In this document: positions 50,238-60,713 of the stretch, in pieces
Numbering within the stretch: position 1 is the first letter of the stretch
Layout: each line of letters begins with the position of its first letter
DNA from: Caecitellus pseudoparvulus
Taxonomy: Eukaryota; Bigyra: Bicosoecida
Direction of reading: 5' to 3'
Assembly (NCBI GenBank): GCA_965644315.1
Contig: CBFFRQ010000017.1
Location: forward strand, 1-64,000
DNA: 64,000 bases
Notes under the pieces: generated by a model
Told to the model about the DNA's origin: nothing
The model's input: only the letters and a program-made list of their open reading frames with translations
Database searches by the model: none
Program-made: the position numbers and the translations under genes

Positions 50238-52025
50238 ATGTCCTCGCGAAGCCGTTCCCGGAAGTCCATGTCAGGGTCGCCTTCCAGCCAGCGATCAGCT
50301 GGGAGCATTGAAATCCTGAACAAAGGCAAGGCCAATGGCCGCGTGCAGTTCGAGGTGATCTTGCCAGGAGCCTCCAAGCCGGAATGGTGCGTGACGACAT
50401 TTCCTGATGCTCCTGCTGCCGCAACCCCGTGCAGCACACGGCACGCGCCCCTGACACTGCCCCCGCAGGGTTCTGCGCACGGAGCTCATCGACATGGGTC
50501 ACAAGTCAGCCGTTGCACAGTTTGATCGGGAGCTGCGCGCCGCAGTGGGTGCGTGCCGGCTTCGCTCAAGTGCTGCTGCCGTTGGCGCTGGCCGCGCGCG
50601 TTACGGGCTCAACGCCAGCTGCATCACGCAGCCATCCGCGCACCATCGGACCGGCGCTGCACACGCTCGCGCCCCCCACCTCCCCCTTTTGCAGGCACTG
50701 CAGCTTCCCCTGCTCTCACTTCTCCAGGCAGGGCTCGCAGCCGCGGCAGGGGCCGCAGCCGCAGCCCGTCAGCTTCCCGCTCCCGAGGGCGCAGCCGGTC
50801 ACGCAGTGCCCGGCGTCAGCGCAGCGCCAGCCCCGCCCGCCGCAGCGCCAGCCGCTCTCGCACGCCCAAGCGCAAGTTGGCCTCTGCCTCCAAGAAGAGT
50901 GCCACATCCCCTCGCCGGGCACGGTCTGGCGGGCGCAAGGCTGGCCGCACCACGCCGGCAAAGTCCACGACACCCAGCCGGACACGCAAGGCTGCTGCAG
51001 ATGCAGCCGCCGCCTCAGCCGCCAAGAAAAAGCAAGCTGCCAGCCCCAAGACCCCGGCCAAGCGTGCCGCCACGCCTCCCCAGGCTGCCCCCGCCCCCTC
51101 CACGGCCCGTGCCTCAGCCCCCGCACCAGCTGCACCGGGCGTACCCTTCTCCACCTTCGTCTTCCCAGAGGACGTCGGTGTGTCGCAGGTAGCCATGGCT
51201 GCCTCTGCACAGGGCATGCTGCACAGCGGGCTGGGCTGGGCGCGCGCCATTCTCACGGCTGTGGCAGTGGCCCACACCGTGCAGGGCACGTCCTGGGCGC
51301 CGGAAGGCAGCACCACTGCCTGGGCCGCAGACTCCATCCTGGCTGCGCCCTGGTTCCTGGCAGCCACGCTGTGCACTGCCGTGGGCACGCTGACGGCCGT
51401 TCGCCGCCACTGGCCCGTGGCTGTGCATGTGGAGTATGCGCGCTTCGCCGTCCTGGCCATGCTGATCGCGGCGGCTCTGGGCACAGAGTGGGTGCAGCTG
51501 CCGCCCTCTCTCTCCACCTGGCTGCACCTGCTGTCAGCACTGCCTCTCCTCATCGCCTTCCGCCTGGCCCTCACCGTGGGCCCCAAGGAGTCCACAGGCA
51601 CCTGGCCAAAGGCGGCGTTCGCCAGCCCTGCCGTGGAGGGCGCCGTGGGTGCTATCTTCGCAGCCTTGCTGTACGCCTGTGCTGGCGTGGAGGGCAGCGG
51701 CATCCCCGCTGACCTGGCCTTCACCCTGCCCTCCACCCTGCCTCAGGCCGTGGAGCTGGCTGCCACCCTCCTGCCCCTCCTGGCTCTGGCCATGGGCGTC
51801 ACCCTGGCTGGCAAGCGTGCCTCTGCTCGTGGCTTGGCTGGCGCAGCGGGTGCTGCCATCCTGTTGTCTGGCTGCCTGGTCTGCTCCACTGCACTGCAGG
51901 GGCGATTCCTGGCGTACCTGGACTCCAAGTACATTGGGGCCCTGGTCGCCTTCCTGGCGGCCCTGCCACCCACCTGGCTCACCGCAGCGGGCGTCTGGTG
52001 CCTGGGCTACTCTGTGCTGGCCTGA
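50238..52025 (+). CDS. SR-rich, multipass membrane protein of unknown function
   Basis: Exons 50238-50386, 50469-50548 and 50728-52025 give 508 residues. A short N-terminal domain (SIEILNKGKANGRVQFEVIL, then WVLRTELIDMGHKSAVAQFD) is followed by about 130 residues of Arg/Ser dipeptides and basic Ala/Lys/Pro sequence (for example GRSRSPSASRSRGRSRSRSA). At least eight hydrophobic helices then run to the C-terminus with almost no tail (ending WCLGYSVLA). I do not recognise the membrane domain. A soluble basic RS region ahead of eight TM helices is the plan of the lamin B receptor of the inner nuclear membrane, but I see none of the sterol-reductase motifs that would prove it. A nuclear-envelope location is therefore only a suggestion. 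Confidence 0.7.
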
Positions 52026-52107
52026 GGGGACCCCGACACGCTGCTGGCATGAATTGACTCGCGCTGCAAACACCACATTACCCGCCCACTTCTTGCCTTC
52101 CTGCGCC

Positions 52108-54861
52108 CTAGATGTCCACTTGCTGCGGCACCGGTTTCCGAAAATGGCGCATGGAGGCCCCCGTGACGCTGGGCTTGAAGGGGGCGTTGGCGCCGTACGG
52201 CTTGGGGATGCCGATGTCGTCGGGGATGTATGCGTTGGGTCGGGGCTCGGCCGTCGTCCGCACGGACGCAGCAGGCATCTCTGCAGCGGCGGCGGACGCC
52301 TCGGCCTCGGCCACCCGCTGTGCGGACGCCTCCATGCGCCGCTGGGTGAGTGTCCAGGCACTGGCAGCCGCCTGGCTGGGGGTGACGCCAGCCTCCGCCC
52401 GCTGTGTCGCCACTGCCACCTCCTCCGCCAAGGCCGCCTTCTCACGCTCCAGGCGCATGGAGGTGGCCTGCAGCATGGACAGCTCCGACATAGCAGCCAT
52501 GCTCTTGCGCGTCAGGCTCTTCAGTCGGGCTTGCAGGGAGCTGGCGGTGACGGCGGAGGCAGCCGCGCCGCCCTCCCCCCCGCGCACCTTGCCCCGCAGC
52601 TTCTGGGTGAGGGTGGACAGCTCCTCCAGCACAAGTTCCTTCTCCAGCAGCTCCTCCCGCTTGCCGTTCAGGCGTTTCTCCAGCACCCCAATCTTCTCCT
52701 CCAACCTGTCAGCGTCGTCGTCCACGCCAGCCAGCGGCTGCCAGCGCTTGGACAAGCTGGGGTTCTCCAGCTCCACACACAGGCGCTCGGAGAGCTCCTT
52801 CTCCTGCTTCAGCGACGCCTGCAGCGACAGCAGCTTCTCAGCCACCTCTGGCAGCGCTGGGAAGCGGCGCTTGACCACTGCAATTTCCCGCATCACCTCC
52901 CGCTGCTTCACGTCCAGCTCGGCCAGGTCCTGCTCCAGGGACGCCAGCGCCTGCGTGCCGCGGCTGAGGGTGCTCTCGTGGATGTTGCTCTTCTCGTACA
53001 GGACGCAGAGCTCGTCGTTGCGGTCGATGAGCTGGATGCCTGTCAAGTTCCGCGCCTCCACAGCGGCCTCGTAACGCCCCTTCAACTCCAGCATGTGCTT
53101 CTCCAGGCCGTCAATGACGCCGTTCAGGCGGTCGATTTTGAGGATCTGCTGCTGCACGTCCCGCTGCCGCTCGGTGTACAGCGCCTTGCACTTGTTGCGG
53201 TCGAATTGCTTCTGGTTGAACTCCTCTGCCGCACGGGCGTGAGCTAGGCGCTCCTTGGCCAGGGCCTTGTCCTTCTCAATGCTCTCGTTCTGCAGGATCT
53301 CCGCTTCATTGTGCAGGATCTTGATGCGTTCCTTCATCTCCGCCAGGGCCTGGGCAGAGGCCTGGATGGCTGACACGTACGTGTTTCGCTCCGACTTGAC
53401 CACGTCGTACAGCTTGGAGAACTGCTTCAACTTCCCCGTGATTTCCTTGGCCTGCTTGGTCAGGTCGGTCAGCTGCAGGGACTTGAGGCTGCTCTCCTCC
53501 CCCGTGGCCTTCTCCTCCCCCGCCATGCGCGCCAGCTCACGCGCCTTGATGTCACGCTGCGCCTTGATGTCAGCCTGCAGGCGGCGCGCAGAAATCTCCT
53601 CCTGCCGCCACGCGTCCCGCTCTGCTTCCAGGGCTGCCTCCTGCTCCAGCACTGCCTTCAGCTGCTCCACGATGGCCAGCTCCCCGCTCTCAGCCAGCAG
53701 CACCTGGTGCACAAAGACGTCCACTTCCTTCTTCACGCTCAGGCGTGCCTCGGAAACGCCTCGCCCCTCGTCCCGTTCAGCCTTCAGCAGGTGATGAGCG
53801 GTGCCGATTTCACCCTCGGCATTGGGAATGAGCGCACGTTGTGCGTTTGCAGCATCCACGCGCCGGCGCAGCTCCTTCTTTGCGCGGTCGTACGCTGCCA
53901 GAGTGGACGCGTGCGTTGCGCGGGCGGTTTTGAGGTCATTGCGGGCGGCCGCCAGCTCCGCCTCCAGAGCCAGCCGGCGCTCCTTCAAGTCACGGCGCTC
54001 GGCTTGCTCTTGGCGAATGCTCTTGTCCAGGGCGGCGATGTCTCGTTCCCGGTCCTCCACGTCGGCTCTGTGGGACTCCATCGCTGCGTCCAACTCGCGT
54101 CGCAGGCGATCACCCTCCTCCTTCTTGGCCATGGCGGCCATGGCAGCCTGGTTGGCCTCCCCAATGCGGCTCAGCAGCTTGGACACCTCTGCCGTCACCT
54201 CCGTGATGGCGGTGCGCACAGAGGAAATCTGCTTGGAGATGCGCTCAGGGTCCTCCGACAGCCGCGCCCACTCCTGCTGCAGTGCACCAAGTTGCTCCTT
54301 GATGGCTGCTGTCTCGGCGTTCACAGCAGCCATGGACGACGCGATGCTGGCCTTGTCGCCGCCCAGGCGATCGAAGCCTTTCTCCACCGCAGCCAGCTCC
54401 TCCTTGTACGCGCTGATGCGCTCCCGCAGCTCCTCCAGCTCCGGCTCCACCAGCCTGGCGTTGTCCGACCTGACGCCCTCCACCATGGTGCGCGTCTGGG
54501 CGAGCCTGCGCTTGGTCTCGGACACCTCGTAGTGCAGCACGCCGTCCTCCTCCTCTGTCTCCTGCACCTCCAGCGACACCTTCTCCTTCTCCTGTGCGAT
54601 GGCCTCCACCTCATCCCCCAGCTTGGTCTGCTCCCCCATCCGAGCGGCCAGCGCTGTCTGATCCTCACGCAGGCTCTGGGACAGGCTCGCAAGCTGCGCA
54701 GCAGCGGCCTGCTCCCGGCTCAGCGTCGCCCGCACCATCTCATGCACCTGGGCATATGTGGATTTCAGCTCTGACACTCTGCGACGGGCGTGCAGTGCAG
54801 CGCACAGTGCAGGGCAATTCGAGCACCTCCGAGCTGAGGTCGCGGCGGACGCACTGTTCAT
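52108..54861 (-). CDS. CCDC146/MBO2-like ciliary coiled-coil protein
   Basis: One long exon encodes 917 residues, almost entirely heptad-rich helix (Glu/Ala/Arg/Leu). The C-terminus, AYIPDDIGIPKPYGANAPFK followed by PSVTGASMRHFRKPVPQQ, is a non-helical conserved block. I associate it with the CCDC146 family (Chlamydomonas MBO2), needed for centriole/axoneme-associated structures and normal ciliary beating. Other ciliary coiled-coil proteins of similar length lack this ending, so the name rests on it. An upstream ORF at 54850-54967 (MAAMDAQARALVTEDVAESK, then AFRILDSQLAAQ) looks coding and may be a 5' exon. I could not find a splice that keeps the frame, so the start may be wrong. Confidence 0.7.
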   Translation of the reverse strand: MNSASAATSARRCSNCPALCAALHARRRVSELKSTYAQVHEMVRATLSREQAAAAQLASLSQSLREDQTALAARMGEQTKLGDEVEAIAQEKEKVSLEVQETEEEDGVLHYEVSETKRRLAQTRTMVEGVRSDNARLVEPELEELRERISAYKEELAAVEKGFDRLGGDKASIASSMAAVNAETAAIKEQLGALQQEWARLSEDPERISKQISSVRTAITEVTAEVSKLLSRIGEANQAAMAAMAKKEEGDRLRRELDAAMESHRADVEDRERDIAALDKSIRQEQAERRDLKERRLALEAELAAARNDLKTARATHASTLAAYDRAKKELRRRVDAANAQRALIPNAEGEIGTAHHLLKAERDEGRGVSEARLSVKKEVDVFVHQVLLAESGELAIVEQLKAVLEQEAALEAERDAWRQEEISARRLQADIKAQRDIKARELARMAGEEKATGEESSLKSLQLTDLTKQAKEITGKLKQFSKLYDVVKSERNTYVSAIQASAQALAEMKERIKILHNEAEILQNESIEKDKALAKERLAHARAAEEFNQKQFDRNKCKALYTERQRDVQQQILKIDRLNGVIDGLEKHMLELKGRYEAAVEARNLTGIQLIDRNDELCVLYEKSNIHESTLSRGTQALASLEQDLAELDVKQREVMREIAVVKRRFPALPEVAEKLLSLQASLKQEKELSERLCVELENPSLSKRWQPLAGVDDDADRLEEKIGVLEKRLNGKREELLEKELVLEELSTLTQKLRGKVRGGEGGAAASAVTASSLQARLKSLTRKSMAAMSELSMLQATSMRLEREKAALAEEVAVATQRAEAGVTPSQAAASAWTLTQRRMEASAQRVAEAEASAAAAEMPAASVRTTAEPRPNAYIPDDIGIPKPYGANAPFKPSVTGASMRHFRKPVPQQVDI

Positions 54862-55429
54862 GGCTCAGCGCCTGTGCTGCCAGCTGCGAGTCCAAGATGC
54901 GGAATGCCTTTGACTCTGCTACGTCCTCCGTCACCAAGGCACGGGCCTGGGCGTCCATGGCAGCCATGCCGCACCTGCGGCACGGGTCGTCTGCACTGCC
55001 TGCGTTTCACTCCGAAACGCAAATAGTCCCCGCGTCACAACACTGCTCAGCCCTCGGAACTCTCGCCGGCTGCTTCGGGAGCATGCGTGGATGTGAGCAT
55101 GTGGAGGGCTTCGTGGTTCTTGTTTTGGTCTGGATTTTGGCCCGTGGTGCTGTGGAGCAGAGCTATCCCTGCGAGCCGTCTCAGTCGCTGACACGAAGAT
55201 CAAAATCAAGTCACACACCCGTGGCCACCCCCACACCTTTGTTTGTTCCCGCACTTAGCGTCGGCTGGAGCTGGACTCCCTCTCTGGGGCTGCGCCGGTT
55301 TCGCGGCAAGGCTGCCTCGAGACCGGGCGTGTAGAAACCCCCCTCCCAGCGCCAGAGGCTGCACGTGGCACCTCTGCACTGCGTGTCTTGACAGCACCCT
55401 CTGAGCACCCTGGCTGAGTCTTGCTGACC
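54862..55429. promoter_or_regulatory. Divergent intergenic region, CCDC146-like / flagellar repeat protein
   Basis: This spacer lies between two likely ciliary genes that diverge. It includes the possible upstream exon of the CCDC146-like gene (54850-54967). I looked for RFX X-box palindromes and found only an imperfect half-site (ATGGCAAC) over the start codon at 55430. Confidence 0.4.
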
Positions 55430-56720
55430 ATGGCAACATGGGCAGATGAGGTGAAAGCCTACCAGGTGCGGCGGCGAGGGGCGACGTCTGTCCAAGTGCA
55501 AACTCCGCACACGACCTCGCTCTCTGACGACAGGCCTCAAAGACCACCATGCAGCCATTCGGGGAGGGAGGAGCACCAAGTTCGGGGCGTGTCAAAGCCA
55601 GTGCCATGGCGGCACGGGAGCGCTCCTTCGACCCCATCCTGCAAGTGCACCGGGACCCGAGCAAGGTGTGTGGCGCAGGCGTGTCTGGAGCGTGGCTTCG
55701 CCTCACCAGCACGCCGCAAGTGTCCTCGTCGCGGCACAGGAATCTGCAGCGCGCGAGAGCACAGCCCAGATCTCCGTCTCCCGTGGGAATCTGGCGAGGC
55801 AGCAGCAGCTGAAGTGGCAGCAGAAGTACGACATCGTGAGCCACAAGGCGCTGACCAGTGACTCGCCAGCGCCGGTGCGGCAACGCACCAGCCACTCCAC
55901 CGGCAGCAAGGCCCAGTACAACATCATTTCAAACGCTCCGAACGGAGGTGCCGTGTCCACGCCTGGCAAGCCCGCCAAGGCCCGGACCCCCACGCACACG
56001 CGCGACTTTAGTATCATCTCCAACCGCTACACGACTGCCCACGAGGAGAAAGAAGCGCTGGACAAGGAGGTGGCCCTGCGCACCGCCGCAGACCGCTTCT
56101 GGCGCACGCGCGAGTTCCACCCTGTGCAGGGCGTGTACTACGACGACGCGGTTGAGGAGCAAGTGGCACAGAGGGAGGCCGAAGTGCTGCCTGCCAAAGC
56201 TGCCCGTGCCGCGGAGCGTGTGCCGCCCACCCTGCGCCGGGCTGAGGGGGCCAACTATGATATTGTCAGCGGCGCGCTGCGCCCCACAGACCTCGCAGCA
56301 GAGGTGGTGGCGCGAGCCGCACGCCCGGGGCGGCGGCAGCACAGGCTGGAGCGAGAGGCGGAGATCAAGGGTTCGCGAGGGGCTGCGGCAGCCACGGCAG
56401 CCACTCGGCAGAGCTGCCGCAAGGCCTCGGCAGCACGCCTCGCTGAGCACGGCAAGGGGTACGATCTCGTGTCGAACCGGCCCTTCAGGGGCGTGGGCGG
56501 CGTGGCCAGTGCTGCTGCAGGGGCAGCAGCTGCCCTCCTGTCTTCGCACGCCGGCGTGGCATCTGGCGGGGCCAGTGGCAACAGTGGCTTTGCCTCCTTC
56601 GCAGTGACTGGGAATTTGAGGCCCCAGCGCTCGCCTGCGCCGGTGGGTGCGGGTGCAGGCTCCATGGCCGCCCTGCGAACCACAGCCTACGACCGCCTCG
56701 TGGCCCAGCGGGGCAGGTGA
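55430..56720 (+). CDS. Flagellar-type protein with repeated Y-x-I/L-x-S motifs
   Basis: Exons 55430-55465, 55534-55665 and 55740-56720 give 382 residues. I do not recognise a named family. A short motif recurs five times at irregular spacing: KYDIVSHKAL, QYNIISNAPN, DFSIISNRYT, NYDIVSGALR and GYDLVSNRPF. Such short repeated motifs spaced by charged, disordered sequence are typical of axonemal microtubule inner proteins and flagellar-associated proteins of algae and protists. The intervening region is helical and rich in Ala, Arg and Glu (HEEKEALDKEVALRTAADRF). There is no membrane segment or enzyme motif. The head-to-head arrangement with the CCDC146-like gene supports a ciliary role. The three exons join in phase 0. 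Confidence 0.65.
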
Positions 56721-56919
56721 ATTGTCTTTGGAATGCATGCACACGTGTGTCGCTGCACGCCGTGCTTTGTGCGGCTGAGAGGGTGGGACCGTGCCGCGCG
56801 ACAGCACAGGTGTGCAGAAGCCTCGCGCTGCCACTCTCCCTGCCTTGCTGAAAGCACACGCTGCGCCCCTCGCCGTTGCCCTTGTGTGTTCTGGCCCATC
56901 CTCCCGCCGCCTCTTCACC

Positions 56920-58705
56920 ATGCACGCTGTCACCCGTGCCGCTGGGGTGCGTCCTGCGCCCTGTCCCCCCCCCCCTGCCCTGCGCCACACTGAACTTCCG
57001 CACCTTCACAGGCCGCCGTCCGCGCTGGCGCCCGCGCCCAGTCCACTGCCGTGGCACCTGCCGCAGGGGCAGCTGGACAGGCGTCCTTCATGGAGAGCAT
57101 GCTGTTCGATGCCCCTCGCCAGAACTCCCTGGATGAGACCTTCCCCGGCGTGCCCGCCATCAGCGGCGAGCTGGCTGCTCCCACCAAGGTGCAGGTCAGC
57201 AAGCTGCCCAACGGCCTGACAGTCGTGTCCCAGGACTCCCATCGTGGTGTAAGTGGCCTTCTCAGCGCCAGCCGTGCGACGCGGGCAGGTGCGGGCTGTT
57301 GGTGGGGAGTTGGGCTGTGTGCTGGCTTGCGCTCTACTTCCGCTCTTCGTGCTTGCAGCGCATCAGCAGCCCACAACGCCCCCCCCGCTCCGCACTGCAC
57401 AGGCATCCACAGTGGGCGTCTACCTGAAGGGTGGCTCTCGCACTGAGACAGGTTCGTCGCCCAGCTCTCCGCCAGGCTTGCTCCACGCGTGCCTCCTCAC
57501 GGGTATTTCGCCGCTGCCCCACCGCTCCCGGCACAGTGCCTGGCACCGCCTTCGCCGCCCAGCAGCTGGCGTTCAAGAGCACCCAGAAGCGCTCTGCCCT
57601 CAAGTTGTTCCGGGACGTGGACGTCGTGGGCGGGGCCTTGTCCGCTGTCGCCGGCCGTGAGACGCTCGCGTACACTGCCTCCGGCACCCGTGACTGCCTG
57701 CCTCTGCTGACCGAGGCGGTGGCCGAGACGCTCACCGCCCCCAAGCTGGACGCGTGGGAGCTGGACGAGAACGCTGCCTGGACTGCTGCGCAGCTGGCCG
57801 CCGCCCAGGCCGCCCCTGGCGCTGCCATCGCGCAGGCCGTGCACGCCGCTGCTTTCGGCGAGGCGTCTCCCCTGGGCAAGGCCCCCGCCACCGCCGGCCA
57901 GGCGGGCGTGGAGGACGTCAAGGCGTACCTGTCTGCACACGTGCAGGGCAAGAACGCCGTCCTGGCAGGCGTGAACGTGGACCACGCTCAGCTGGTCGAG
58001 GCCGGCGACCTCCTGCTGCTGGGCGTGCCTGAGGGTGCCCCCGCCAAGTTCGAGGCAGTGAAGCCACGCGGCGGCGAGTTCATCACCCGCACAGACGCCG
58101 GCGTGACGGAGGTGGGCCTGGGCTTCGCCGTGGCTGGTCTGGACGCCAAGGCCACCCTGGCCCTGCAGGTGCTGCAGGCAGCACTGGGCACGGCGCCCCC
58201 CCCTGGCCTCACCCGCGGCAGCGCCAAGACCCAGATCTCAGACCTGCTGGCCAAGATCAAGGCCGGTGACACCGCCCTGCCCTCTGGTTCCACTGTCTCC
58301 TCAGGCGTGTACACATACTCAGACGCCGCCCTGTTCACCCTGACCGGCGCCACGGCTGGCCAGGCCACCGGTGTCTGGCTGGACACCGTCGTCGCCCTGC
58401 TGAAGGAGGTGGCTGGTGGCAAGCTCACCGACGCCGAGGTGAACAACGCCAAGAAGGTGGCCACCCTCAAGGCTGTGGGCGCCGTGGACGGCATCCACGG
58501 CCTCAGCGCCGACATGGGCGCCCAGCTGGCGCTGACTGGCAAGTACCAGGGTGCAGCCGAGCAGGCAGCCGCCTTCGCAGGTGTAAAGACCGCAGACGTC
58601 GCTGCTGCCGCCAAGTCCGTGCTGGCTGGCACTGTCGGGCTGGCAGCCACGGGCAACGCCGCTGCCCTGCCTCGCTACGACGCCCTGCTCACCAGCCTGC
58701 TGTGA
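56920..58705 (+). CDS. Mitochondrial complex III core / MPP-like (M16 family) protein
   Basis: Four exons: 56920-56946, 57012-57248, 57403-57451 and 57537-58705, giving 493 residues. The N-terminus MHAVTRAAGAAVRAGARAQS is a mitochondrial presequence. KVQVSKLPNGLTVVSQDSHR then ASTVGVYLKGGSRTETGVPG follow the M16 pattern. The zinc motif HxxEH is replaced by FAAQQL, directly before LAFKSTQKRSA. FRDVDVVGGALSAVAGRETL and the two-domain M16 fold continue to the end (KSVLAGTVGLAATGNAAALP). Loss of the zinc ligands marks it as the non-catalytic core 2 subunit of cytochrome bc1 or the alpha subunit of the processing peptidase; core 2 fits the size better. Confidence 0.82.
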
Positions 58706-58836
58706 GGCCCCCCCGTGCAATGCAGCGAAGTTGGCAAATGCTCGCAAGTGTGCCGGCACGGCACAGGGAGCAAGCCTCACTCGCTCTGAGCGCCACGCCT
58801 TCGCCCTGGCCTAGCTGTGCTCGCACAGCGCTGCAC

Positions 58837-60515
58837 ATGGGTTCAAGTGCAGACATGGCGAGGCCAGGCGGGATTTGGGCGCTGCCCTGTGTCGTGTACG
58901 TGTATGTGTGCATGGCTGCCATCGGAGGGCTTGTGTTCGGTGTGGAGATTTCCATTATTTCAGGCGCCAAGGACGCCTTCAAGGTGCGGGAGGGGCGCCT
59001 CTGCGCTGGGCTGTGACGCCGGCAATTTCCGCACCCACCCCGCTTGTGCCCCCCGCCTGCCAGGACTACTTTCACCTGCATTCCGACACATTCCTGTGGG
59101 GCTTCATCGCGTCATCCATGACGGTAGGCGCCATCGTTGGATCTGGCACCGCAGGGTTGGTTTCTGACGCGCTGGGTCGTCGATGGACGGTTGTGGCCAT
59201 CCTGGCCGTGTACGCTGCAGGCGTGGCACTGGAAGTCACTGCCACGTCCCTCAGCCAGCTGCTGGTGGGCCGCGTGTGTGGTGTCGGCGTGGCTGTCGGC
59301 GCCTTGAGCAACGTCGTGCCCGTGTTCATCGCCGAGCTGGCCCCTGGCCACCTGCGAGGCGCGCTGGTGACGGTGAACCAGCTGGCCGTCTGTGTTGGCA
59401 TCCTGGCCGGTTTCGTGGCCACACTGGCCTTCCCCAGCTGGAGGGCGCAGCTCGCCACTGGCCTCCCATTCGCAGGAGTGTTGGTGGTGTTCTTCGTCTT
59501 CTTCGCACCCGAGTCCCCCCGCTGGCTGGTGGCCGCTGGCAGGCGGCAGGCGGCCCTCAACGTGCTGCTACGCCTGCGGGGTCCCCACCTCGCGGCAGAG
59601 GCACAGGGTGAGCTGGACGGCATCGAGGCCAGCCTGCATGGGCCTGACGCACAGGCGCCTGTCGGCTGTGCCGCCATGGAGCCCCACTTGCTCCGTGCTC
59701 TGGCTGTGGGAGTGGGGCTGTCAGCAGTGCAGCAGGTGACAGGCGTGCAGGTGACCAACTACTTCGCGCAGGATGTGTACCGCGATGCCGGCTTCAGCGA
59801 GGAGCACGCGAAAGAGCAGGCCATTTACATCGGTGTGGCCAAGGTGGCCATGGTGTGTGTGGCCTTCCTGGCCATGGACCGGCTCGGGCGGAAGAGGCTG
59901 CTGGTGGGCGGCGTCCTGCTCATGGCGGCTGCTGTGGCGGCGTTGGGGACAATCTTCACAGTGTACGACCCACAGGCGCATGCAGGGCACGCAGGCCCTG
60001 CGTCGTACGCCGCGGCGGCCTGCCTCATCGTGTTCATGTCGGGCTTTGAGCTGGGCGCTGGGCCAGTCGTGTGGGTGCTGCTGTCCGAGTTGTTCCCGCA
60101 GCGCGTGCGTGGCGTGAGCATGGGCGTGGGCGCCATGAGCAATTGGGCCTTCAACTTCGCGACGGGCCTGTTCTTCCCAGTCCTGCGCAAGGCGCTGGGC
60201 ATCTCCGGTGTCTTCTTCCTGTTCGCGAGCATTGCTACCGCCGGCGCCGTGTGGGTGGCGGCGGTGGTGCCCGAGACGAAGGGGCTGCGTTTGGAGGAAG
60301 TGGAGGAGTTGTTTCGCAGCGGGAGGGGCTGGTGTGCCTTCGACAGCGCGACGAAGCAGGCCAAGGCAGGCACCACAGCCTCGCTGCGCGACGAAGAACA
60401 CGCCTTGCTCCCGCAAGGCTTGGGTGAAGGGGCGGCTCCGTCGCCACCAGCTGCGCCACACCTTGCCCCTGTGCAGGCCCCTCGCCACCGCTCCTCCACC
60501 ACCAGCATTCAGTGA
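58837..60515 (+). CDS. MFS sugar/H+ symporter
   Basis: Exons 58837-58983 and 59064-60515 give 532 residues with twelve membrane helices. Motifs of the sugar-porter family appear in order: GGLVFGVEISIISGAKDAF in TM1 and DALGRRWTV between TM2 and 3. VFIAELAPGHLRGALVTVNQ and PESPRWLVAAGR follow, then LSAVQQVTGVQVTNYFAQDV in TM7. DRLGRKRLLVGG, VVWVLLSELFPQRVRGVSMG and VPETKGLRLEEVEELF complete the set. QQ and the TM7 N-Y are sugar-binding positions in this family. A GLUT/HXT-like hexose transporter at the plasma or vacuolar membrane is likely. The C-terminal tail is Ser/Pro-rich and probably a regulatory site. An in-frame second ATG at 58855 is an alternative start. Confidence 0.92.
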
Positions 60516-60713
60516 ATACAGTACACATTCATGCACCACGCTGACTCTGCGCCCCCCCTTTGTGCTACCTCGCCTTCACGGGAGACACACAGCCACAGCG
60601 CGGGCCAGTGTGGGCCGCAGGTGGCTGTTGGGGAGAGACGTGCAGGCGCATCGCCTGGCAGCCGCTGCCTCACGGCCTGCCAACCCGATCCAGGCAGGGG
60701 AAAGGCGGGAACT
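60516..60713. other. Intergenic region
   Basis: A short spacer between the transporter and an uncharacterised gene on the same strand. I see nothing of note. Confidence 0.4.

Noticed and set aside
54850-54967. Possible first exon of the CCDC146-like gene (MAAMDAQARALVTED)
   Set aside because: It looks coding, but every GT donor is in phase 0 while the downstream frame needs phase 2, so I left it out of the model.
55424-55437. RFX X-box-like sequence near the flagellar repeat gene
   Set aside because: Only the right half-site ATGGCAAC is good and it overlaps the start codon; likely coincidence.
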